Shown here in pieces: positions 37,501-47,000 of a DNA stretch of 64,000 nucleotides. Below the pieces are notes generated by a model. It made no database searches. It worked only from the letters and a program-made list of their open reading frames with translations, and was not told the origin of the DNA. The position numbers were made by a program, and so were the translations under genes. This stretch comes from Haematococcus lacustris (Eukaryota > Chlorophyta > Chlorophyceae > Chlamydomonadales > Haematococcaceae), in NCBI GenBank assembly GCA_030144725.1, contig JASKMD010000011.1, positions 7,088,812-7,152,811 on the forward strand. The letters run 5' to 3'. How positions within the stretch are numbered: the first letter of the stretch is position 1; every line of letters starts with the position of its first letter.

Positions 37501-39701
37501 CTTCTGTTGATCAGGTAGCCTGCTGCTGTGGGACCGGTGTACAGCCTGGCCGGAAGGGCCCTGCCCAGGGCCACCTTGTTGAAGGCTGTGGTGGCCCCTA
37601 TCTTGACAGTGACCTGCGCCTTTTGTCCTGCGTGATGGAGGCAGGGGCAATATGGCAGTTCTTTGAGAGTGTCCAGTTGGCAGGCATCGTGTCTTGCTAT
37701 GTGACTGGAGATGGTACAGTTCATGTCAACCCAATGGAGGTGTGTTCTTAGGTTGTTTGTCCGTCGGGTCTGTGCCTTCAGGTTTGCATGTATCCCTCGG
37801 GTTTCTGCCCTTGGGTTTAGCCGCCGGGTCTGTGCCCTTTGGTATGTGTCTGGTCCTCGGGTCTGTGCCCTTGGATTTATGCCTAGCCATCGGGTCTGTG
37901 CCCTTTGGTTTGAGAACTGGCTTCGGGACTGTGCCCTAGGCGATGTGGTATGGGCAGGGCAAGTGGTGTGCGCGGTTGCGTGCTGGCAGTCGCAATCGTG
38001 ATGCCTCTCCCCATTCAGGTCGACTCGGCTGCTGTTGTATTGCCCTGGCTGTTGTAACTCCTGCGCGACTAGGTTATGGCAAAGGGAAGCGGTGTGCGTA
38101 GGTAGGGGTGCGATGGTAGAGCCGCAGCAATGTGTCAGCTGCAGGTGGAGTAGGAGGAGGATGGCGGCTATAACGGCTCGACCATATCTCGCGTGGCGCT
38201 TACCGGGGAGCTGGCTTATGCAGTGACTGACTGCATCCATCGTCCCCGCCGTCTCGAAATTTGCGTTGACGTTCCAACTATCAGTCGCCTCCATTTCGCG
38301 TGCTTTGTAAGGTGGTGTCTTGGCAAGGCGGGTATACCGAGGGCGTAGGGAAACTGCCGGTGAGTCATCCTCTGATGTCGCATCGGGCAGAGGTAGCAGC
38401 ATAGCTGCAGCAAACCCTGCAGTGCCACTCCCTGCTGGGGTGAGCTGGGTGGGAGGGGCAGCAGGTGTGGCTGGCGCGGGGCCCATGACGCCCTTGTCGG
38501 GCAGAGGCTGCAGCAGCTGGGCACGCTCAGGCTGGATGCCTGCAACACACACTGCAGGGCCACCCACTACTGGGGTGAGCTGGGTGGGAGGGGCAGCAGG
38601 TGTGGCTGGCGCGGGACCCATGACGCCCTTGTCGGGCAGAGGCTGCAGCAGCTGGGCACGCTCAGGCTGGATGCCTGCAACACACACTGCAGGGCCACCC
38701 ACTACTGGGGTGAGCTGGGTGGGAGGGGCAGCAGGTGTGGCTGGCGCGGGGCCCATGACGCCCTTGTCGGGCAGAGGCTGCAGCAGCTGGGCACGCTCAG
38801 GCTGGATGCCTGCAACACACACTGCAGGGCCACCCACTACTGGGGTGAGCTGGGTGGGAGGGGCAGCAGGTGTGGCTGGCGCGGGGCCCATGACGCCCTT
38901 GTCGGGCAGAGGCTGCAGCAGCTGGGCACGCTCAGGCTGGATGCCTGCAACACACACTGCAGGGCCACCCACTACTGGGGTGAGCTGGGTGGGAGGGGCA
39001 GCAGGTGTGGCTGGCGCGGGGCCCATGACGCCCTTGTCGGGCAGAGGCTGCAGCAGCTGGGCACGCTCAGGCTGGATGCCTGCAACACACACTGCAGGGC
39101 CACCCACTACTGGGGTGAGCTGGGTGGGAGGGGCAGCAGGTGTGGCTGGCGCGGGGCCCATGACGCCCTTGTCGGGCAGAGGCTGCAGCAGCTGGGCACG
39201 CTCAGGCTGGATGCCTGCAACACACACTGCAGGGCCACCCACTACTGGGGTGAGCTGGGTGGGAGGGGCAGCAGGTGTGGCTGGCGCGGGGCCCATGACG
39301 CCCTTGTCGGGCAGAGGCTGCAGCAGCTGGGCACGCTCAGGCTGGATGCCTGCAACACACACTGCAGGGCCACCCACTACTGGGGTGAGCTGGGTGGGAG
39401 GGGCAGCAGGTGTGGCTGGCGCGGGGCCCATGACGCCCTTGCCGGGCAGAGGCTGCAGCAGCTGGGCACGCTCAGGCTGGGTGCCTGCAAAACACACTGC
39501 AGGGCCACCCACTGCTGGGGTGAGCTGGGTGGGAAGGGCAGCAGGTGTGGCTGGCGCGGGGCCCAAGACTCCCTTGTCGGGCAGAGGCTGCAGCAGCTGG
39601 GCACGCTCAGGCTGGGTGCCTGCAAAACACACTGCAGGGCCACCCACTGCTGGGGTGAGCTGGGTGGGAAGGGCAGCAGGTGTGGCTGGCGCGGGGCCCA
39701 T
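31558..39701 (-). CDS. Giant LINE ORF: 45-aa repeats, ORF1-like region, 2A site, two Josephin-like proteases, APE endonuclease start
   Basis: One frame is open from the ATG at 39701 to the copia insertion (about 2715 codons). Residues 1-445 are about ten copies of a 45-aa unit. After it come a short RAQTR-repeat region, an unrecognised globular region of ~700 residues, an RG/SRG-rich tract (about 35370-35460) and a Thr/His/Pro-rich region. Residues 2099-2107 are GDVEPNPGP, a canonical 2A skipping motif preceded by hydrophobic WLLMAS. Two related domains follow. In the first, C2120, H2221 and D2236 sit in 'SHCQIHALNHAAG', 'PTHSMAIRKHNGTWYLLDS'. In the second, C2304, H2421 and D2436 sit in 'QCCLVHALNMAVG', 'NNHATTIRRIDHAWQWLDS'. 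The 15-residue His-to-Asp spacing and the motif order match Josephin deubiquitinases. From residue 2648, ITLTTLNVRSLH and PDILILTET (N2654, E2681) open an APE-type endonuclease, which is broken by the LTR. The reverse transcriptase is not in the window. The element may belong to the Dualen/RandI group known from Chlamydomonas, but without RT this is a guess. Confidence 0.8.
33381..33407 (-). other. 2A (StopGo/CHYSEL) ribosome-skipping motif
   Basis: Codons for GDVEPNPGP fit the D-(V/I)-E-x-N-P-G-P consensus exactly. Skipping would occur between Gly2106 and Pro2107, releasing a ~2106-residue upstream product and starting the protease-endonuclease product with proline. Such motifs are established in picornaviruses and in several non-LTR retrotransposons. 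Confidence 0.85.
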
Positions 39702-39743
39702 GACGCCCTTGTCGGGCAGAGGCTGCAGCAGCTGGGCAGGATG
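38428..39743 (-). repeat. 135-bp tandem repeat (~9.7 copies) encoding 45-aa units at LINE ORF N-terminus
   Basis: Each unit encodes GPAPATPAAPPTQLTPVVGG, then about 25 more residues ending LLQPLPDKGVM. Copies are nearly identical; the two upstream-most units (39430-39743) differ in several codons (CFAGTQPERA in place of CVAGIQPERA). Since 135 is a multiple of 3, the antisense strand is also open. Confidence 0.95.
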
Positions 39744-39747
39744 TGGG

Positions 39748-39860
39748 ACTGGAGGCTGTCCAGGGTGGTGCTAGCTGGGGTGGCAGCTGCCAGCTGCTGC
39801 AGCTGTGGCTGGATGGCAGCTGACCAGCGTGCTGTGACCTGCTTGGCTTTGGTAAGCCCG
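39748..39860 (-). pseudogene. Small Fanzor remnant upstream of LINE ORF
   Basis: The minus strand encodes TARWSAAIQPQLQQLAAATP followed by ASTTLDSLQSHI. This resembles the Fanzor stretch [20 protein letters not shown] at 47430-47520 and the decayed copy at 52180-52270. Nothing else of Fanzor is here, so the LINE lies next to or inside an old Fanzor copy. Confidence 0.55.
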
Positions 39861-41010
39861 CGTAACAATCAACAGCCTACCTTGCTCCATTCCACTTGGG
39901 GACCCCTACGATAAGCCAAGGCGGCACACACACTGACGTGGCATACTCGTCACCCCTAAACCAACATCGCATGCGCGAGTGCAAACAGGGCCTGCAGTCA
40001 GGATGCCCTAACATGGGTTGGTAATCTTCATGCAAGTACTCACTAAATTGTGTACCGTTTTCGGGGACGTATATCACATTGGCAGCTGCGCGTTTATGCG
40101 CGTCTCCTGGCAAGCGGTGTGGGAAGTACAATCACATTTCAGCCCGCCAGGCTCTCTCCGCGAGCCTTTCATTGGTGCAGGCGGTGTCGGCGTCGTTGGG
40201 TAACTTGACACTCGACATTGCTGCAAACGCGGGTTATGTGCGTTACTCTGTGGCCATACAGAAAAAGGGCCCCCCTTCCACAAATTGGCATGTTGTGAGC
40301 TGTGATTTTCTAGACTTTCGTCTCTTCCTTACCGACCGACACAGATCCGGGCAATTGGCGTGACACGACTTTGTCTAGCAGGGATGACTTGCCTACTCCG
40401 ACCGCCCGGACCCTGCCCCCTCGCACCCTCTTGTACCCCCCACCCCCTCACCAGCCCAGCATAGCCTTTCTACCTTCTCCTACCCCCTCCCAAGCCAAGC
40501 CCCGCCCTTCCACCCCCCCTCCCACCCCCCTCACTGCCCTCCCACACCCGCTACCCCCTCCAAACCCCAGCCCCGCCCTCGCACATAGTTAGGTATCTGG
40601 GGGTTAGAGCGCGACCGGACTGGTTAAAGGTTAGTGTTAAACCGATTGTTAAAGTTGACCGTTTGGTCGCGATACGAGTCCCTTTTTGCTGTCGTTCTGG
40701 TCGCGACACGGCAATGCACCCAGCGACACTATGCCGGCAGAAGTAGCCAGTGAGAAGCAGTCCCAGGGTAGCAAAACGGGTATGTTAAAGATTGGTTAAA
40801 GATGTGGTTAAACCCAAAACATCAGGATGTTAAACTAACCAGTCGCGCTCTACTGGGGGTGTGCGACAAAAAAATAGAAACCACGTGGCTGAGACGCGGC
40901 ATCGGTTTTCTGCTAGTTGGGGCCACCTGACTAGCAGTCGCCGCCACGTTAAATTGTCCTTGCCGCTGCTGCCCCTCCTCGCCGTGGTGCTTGCATTGCC
41001 TCTCTTGGCA
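39861..41010. other. Intergenic stretch, nothing firmly identified
   Basis: An 84-codon minus-strand frame (39877-40131) has balanced composition but no family I recognise. 40400-40590 is C-rich and 40600-40830 has several 'ggttaaa' words. The short match gggtaacttgac at about 40198 to the palindrome junction sequence is too brief to interpret. Confidence 0.5.
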
Positions 41011-44000
41011 TTATGAAACGGGCTTGAAGTTCCTTGCAGCCCGCAGCTCAGTGATGCGCTTCTTGTCTTGCTGGAACTGGTCTCTGAGGTCTAGCAGCTC
41101 TGCACACAACACCAGCACCACCACCTCCCAACCAGCAGCACAGCAGCCAGCAGCAACAATAGCAGCCGCCAGCAGCAGCACAACAGCAGCAGTCAGCAGC
41201 AGCACCATCACCTTGTCAAGTCAACAGCACTGCACTTTCAGAGTGGCAAGTTCAGGGCATAGTGCCCTTAATCTTGGATTTCATTATAAAGCAAGACAGC
41301 GCTGCAAGTTTGCGTGTGCCTCATGCGTAGCCTGCAGCTGCCTGCCCTGCATTTGGCGGCAAGAAGGTGTACATGCTGCACCGCTATGACCCTGACCACA
41401 CATCAAGAAGGAGCAGCGAAGGGGTCAGGGTCAGTCAGTGAAGGATGCCACAGACATGCCTGGCTTCTCCTGGCCCTCAATATCTACCCCTGTCCGGCTT
41501 TCCTGTACTGTCCTACAGTCAGGTGTGGGAGGGTCGGCCCTGTGAACCCAGTGCCGGCAGGCAGGCCTACAGCCCCAGGCTCCGCCTCACCGCTACGCCG
41601 CTTGTCACGCTGCTGGAAGCGGTAGAAGTCCTGAACTGGGAGCGCCTGGGCGCACGCAAAGGGGGGAGGGGTGGCAGCCGTCACACAGGCGGGTCAGTAG
41701 GTCAGCAAGGGGGATGCAGGTAAGGGAGCAGGCTGGCAGCCAGGTGGGTGGACAGGCTGGCAGCCAGGCAGGGGGCAGGCTGTCAAGGTAGGTGCAGTCA
41801 GGGGTGCAGCGACCAGTGCAGAGACGGTCTTTACCTTGAAGCCAGAGCATGGCTAGCGCAAATCAGGTAGGGGACAGGCAGTCAGGGTAGGTGCAGTCAA
41901 GGGTGCAGCAACCAGCAATGCTGGGGCAGGCCCGTGCTTCAGGCCAGGGCCATGCCAATGCTCCACCTCCTGTGAGGAGACTCCTCCTTTAGGCCAAAGG
42001 ATCATTCAGCTCCTCCTTCAGCGCTCCTCCCTCAGGCCAGGTCAAGGTCAAGGCTATGGTAGATCAGGCAGGAGCCCAGTGAATGAGCTCACGCTTCTGC
42101 CCTGTAACGGTGGAGTGCTCAAGCAGGGCAACAGCACCTCACCCACCTCACCCACCTGATGTGTGACACAGAGGGCTGGTGTGTGACCCGCCCAGTGCAC
42201 CTTGTTCACACAGCCACCTGGACTGCACCCCACCCACCTTCGTCGCTGCAGCACTGGCCTGGGCAGCAGCTAGCGCCACCCCCCCTGACTGGGTAGCCAC
42301 CCCACCATCCTCCTTGGACTTCTTGCGGCCCTGAGTTCACCATGCGCAGTGCATGGGTGCATGGAGGTCCACACAAAGGGGCACACAGAAAGTGTGCCAT
42401 GCGTGTGCAAGCTCAGTAGTAGGCTGAGGCTGCCCGGCAGACATTATGACGCCCTGATCAATCCCATTATGACACCCTGATCAACACTCTGCCGCCCTTT
42501 CCAGCGGATGCAGTGACAGGGTAGGGTGGGCGGCTGTCTGTGCCTTGCAAGAGCCAGAGGCCTGTGAGGATACCCTGTCTGTAGGTGGTGGAGGTGATGG
42601 TGGTGATGGTGATGGTGAGGGTAAGAATAACAATGGTGATGGTGGTGGTGATGATGGTGGTGGTGACGATTATGGTGGTGAAAGTGGTGATGGCGATGGT
42701 GGTGAGGGTGAGGGTGATGGTGAGGGTAAGAGTGACAATGGTGACAATGGTGTTGGTGGTGGTGGTGGTCAGGGAAGTTTGGTGGCCATAAGGAAGGTAA
42801 GGAGCACTGAGGGGCACTGGGCTCAGCCTCGGGTTCAGGGGAGCGCAGCCTGGGCAGCTCAGCTCAGCTCACCTTGCTGCGCACCACCACGGTCCAGCCG
42901 TCCCCTCCCATGGCAGCCTGCCGCTCCTTGGCCCGCCTCTCCTCCTCCGCCTCATGTGCCGCTGTCCACTCATCAAGCTGCATGAGAAGCAGCCAAGAAT
43001 GCTCAGCTGGCCAAGGGCTGGGTGGGGTGGGTAGGAGGCAGCACTTTGGGTAAGAGTGTAGGCAGGGTCAGGTAGGGTGAGAAGAGTAGGCAGCAGCAGG
43101 TTTGGGTGAGGGAGGGCATGCAGCAGCAGTACAGAAGCGGCACAGGACAGAAGCGGCGGTACAGAAGCGATAGAGGACAGCGTCAAGGCTTGGAGCAAGG
43201 GAAGGAGTAGCAGGTTGAGATGTGTGTGTGTGTGCGTGTGTGCTGACCTGGCGTTGGAGCTCCTCAGGCTCCGGTCGTGCTGCCTTGTGCTGTTCCACCC
43301 AGGCTGCAGCCGCCATACCCAGCAGCATACAGTAAGCGGAGCAAACAGCAGGCTGGCAGGCAGGCCTTGGCTATTAGGTGGGCAGGGAGGCAGGCAGGCA
43401 GGCAAGCAAGCGAGGCTGGTGACAGCCCGCATGCATGCTGACTTGCATGCAAGCATGCACAGGCCATGGGCAGCTGGCCCCTCCCGCTGACCTGGCTACC
43501 TCACTCACCTCTCAGCCCCGTGGCCTGCAAGTTGTTGGTTGGCAGCCCTTGAGCAGCCGAGGTCAGCTCAATGATCTGAGCATGGCCTGCTGCTTTGAGC
43601 GCTGTCATGCGAGCAGCTGGGTCCTCAAAGACTGCCATGCCGGACCGCTGCAGCAAGGTGGCAGCAAATCGTTCAGGTTGGCCTGCACAGTGCTGGCAAT
43701 GATCCTGAATAAACTGTTTATTTGAGTGCTGCTGCTGTTCCAGGTGAACACCAAGGAGCGGCTCCTGCCAAGGGCAAGGAGTGCCCAGCTTTGAGCTTCA
43801 AGAAGCTGAGAGACCGAGCACCCAAGGCCCAAGCCCAGCTGCCTGTAACACAATAGCATGTGTGCCCTAGGCAATGCTTAAGCTATTGCTTACATCAGAG
43901 CATGTGTTTCTTGTCAACATCTATCGCCCCACCCTTTTGAGGGGGTGGGGGCAGGAAATTAGGTATTGGTGCTGGCTGTTTCAGGTATAGGTACCAACAC

Positions 44001-47000
44001 GTCGGGTTTCAGGTAACGCATCTCCTAGTAGTAGGGGAATATGCACTGCTCCTGGTGAGTAGCTGCACAGCAGTGAAGCTGGTAAGCATGCTTTGCTGCT
44101 CGGCAATGAAGCTGGTTTTGCTTGGCTGCAGGGCAAGGAGTGCTGCAAGGCTGCTGTTTTGAGAGCCTTGCTGTCGGCACGGTATGCATAAGCTGGCATG
44201 ACAACTGAACATGCCGCATAATGCTGGCACATGGGTCGGAGCTGACTAGGCCTGGTGCCAGAGCCTGCAGGAGCTCAGCACCCGTGTTTTTTCGCGCTAT
44301 GTATAGCCTTTGCTATAATATGCCATATTATAGAGGTTATTTTGCGCTATGAAATGATCGCTTTGTAGGCTGGACTAACGCGCATTGCGCTATAATAAAA
44401 GCTGCTGTTTTGCGTATTTTGGCATTGATTTCGCTGACTTTTCACTTCAGCGATGCTTTCAAGTAAGGTGGAGCTATAAACTCAAGGGTATAAACCCCTG
44501 CCATGCCACTTTGAGCTATAAATCAGGCATCAGGACGAAACGAAATAACAGCACTGCTTAGCACCCTCCCCCAGATGTGCGTATCACACCCACGTCACAC
44601 CCAGTGGCGAGTGCATGGCTCCCCCTCAAGAAGAGATGGCCGGAGGCAACCACGACTACTGCTGTCAGTTGCTGCTATAGCTTAGTCGCAGAGACGGTTC
44701 GGTGCTGATGTCAGAGACTAGGGCCCTGGCACTTCTTTATACCAGAGGCAGGCAGTACCCAGGCCTCAGCTACAAGCGGCTGCGGGACCGCCCACCCAAG
44801 GGCCAGCAGCAGCAGCAGCAGCAGCAGGAGGCACAGTAGTGCTGCCTTGCTTTGAGCTGTTGCAAACTTACATCAGTGCATGCTTGTCATGCTAACTTTA
44901 GACTAAAGCCCTGTCACAGGGGTCAGGCAATAGTGTAGGTGGAAGGCGCCCATGCCATGTGCATGGGAACATAAGTCCACACAGACAGAACACCACCCTT
45001 AGTGAGGGGACCTGACTCTGCCTTGGTGTTGGTATTTGTTTTCCACTGGGCTGATGAGGGAGGTGCTGGCTGGCAGTTTATCTGATTTCTTTGCATCGAA
45101 AATGCCGCCGCACCGGTACTCAAGCTCCTGATTGTGTAGTAGTGCGCCCACTGCCACTGCCATGTGCTCACAGTTGAACGGCAGTGACTTAACGAAGTTA
45201 AGTATGAAGAACACTGCCACAGCAAAGGTTTAGGATTAGTGTTGTAAGGCTGCTGGGCTAGGCTAGGCATGCAAAGGTCGCTGTGTAGGCACCTGGGAAA
45301 ACGTCCTTGATACTGTAACTGTTGCCAATGTAAGTGTTGCCAATGTAAGTGTTGCCAATGTAACTGTTGCCAATGAAGTCTCGAGAGTGAGAGTCATGCG
45401 AGTTGATACAGCCAGTGGAAGTGGAGACACTACAGAGCGCGATGAAGGGCAAGAAGCGCAAGGGCGCGGAAGAGCCCAAACAGCCCAATCCCAAGCAGCC
45501 TAAACCAAAGCCCAAGGGCAAGCCTGACGACCTGGGCTGGGTAGGCCCCGTATCGCCACAAGGGAGGGCGCGTAAGGCTAGGCTGAAGGAGGCGGCCAAC
45601 TTGAGGATTCAGTTCGTCAAGTGCTATCTGAAGGGCTTCATCAGGTGGGTCGCTTCAACCGCATCCGGGTCCTCCTCCGCCGCATCTGGGTTTTCCTCCG
45701 CACCGCATCTGAACTGGGTCCCGGGACACCTGTACTGGAATGCGATGCGAATGATAGCGAATGATAGCGTGCGTGTGTGTGTTGCTTTGCAGGGGCCGTA
45801 ATCAAGTCAAAAACAAGATTGTGGCGCACATCAGGCTGAGGATGGGCATCCACCACAAGCAGCGTAAACTCACGTCCCTAGCGGTCCTGGTGCTGCTGGC
45901 CAAATGCCTGGTGGGGCCTCCTACCCCAGGCTTCCATCCTGCCCCCCCCCCTCCCTCGGTGCAGCCTCCTCCAGCCCAGGGTGCAGCCCCCCTGGACCCT
46001 CTCCCTGGCCGCCTTGCATCAGGTCCAGCAGCAGGCCCAGCCCAGCCTGCATGGCAGCCCAAGCTGCAGGAGCGCAGCAGCAGCAGGCTGGCCAGCAGGC
46101 GCCCCCTCCCCCCTGCCCCAGTCCCTCCCCAACCCCTCAACATCCTGGACCCACTGGCAGCCCACAACGTCCAGGGCTGGACTGCGGAGTTCGCCTCACC
46201 CAGCGAGCTGTCAGGCTGGAAGCAAATCATGCGCGGCCCCGCACACCGGCAGAACCTGCGCCCTATCCCCAAGGCCTTCTTTGCTGACCCAGACAACGCA
46301 GCCATCACAGCAAAGCTGGTGGAGCTTGACAAGCTGGTGGAGCTTGACTTGGAGGCAGCCCGCTCCAAGTACGGCATCACCCTCGAGGTGTCCAAGCTGT
46401 TTGTGCGTGTGGTGTGCCAGTACGGCCTCAACTACAGCAGCTCCGACCTGCGTGACACCCCGCTGGAGAGCCCTGAGTGGCAAGAGCGCATGGCCTACCA
46501 CCGGCATGTGCTGACCGGTGTGCTGGAGGATGTGGAGGAGGCGGCAGCCCCAGCAGACTCAGAGGAGCCAGAGGACCCTGATGCGCCGCCGGCCATCACC
46601 AAGCTGCCGCTGCACCGGCGAATCCTGTACGCCATCTACGTCAACCGGTGCCTTGAGGAGTGGCAGGACCCTAACCCCCCAGCAGTCGAAGGCAAGGGCA
46701 GGGGCAAGGGCAAGGGCAAGAGCAAGGGCAGGGGCAAGGGCAAGGGCAAGGGCAAGGGCAAGGGCAAGGGCAAGGGCAAGGGCAAGGGCAAGGGCAAGGG
46801 CAAGGGCAAGGGCAAGGGCAGGGGCCAGGGTACCAGGGTCTTGCATGGGGTGTGCAGTCAGCTAGGCCTGACCACAGCCACAGCGGAAGCCTTTGAGGCG
46901 GAGCATGCTGCCTATAGTCACTGGGACAGAGTGTTCAAGGTGGGCAAGCTCGCCAACCGGGGGTTTGTGTTTGATAGGCGAATCCTGACTGATGGGGTCA

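Noticed and set aside
38320..39774. 484-codon plus-strand ORF of 45-aa repeats
   Set aside because: It is the antisense reading of the 135-bp repeats at the start of the LINE ORF. The minus-strand frame continues into recognisable domains; the plus-strand one does not.
44923..45270. Minus-strand ORF in the Fanzor 3' flank, duplicated at 53683-53964
   Set aside because: The duplication is explained by the shared element flank. The frame has no known motif and diverges at its start between copies, so I list it only within the repeat entries.
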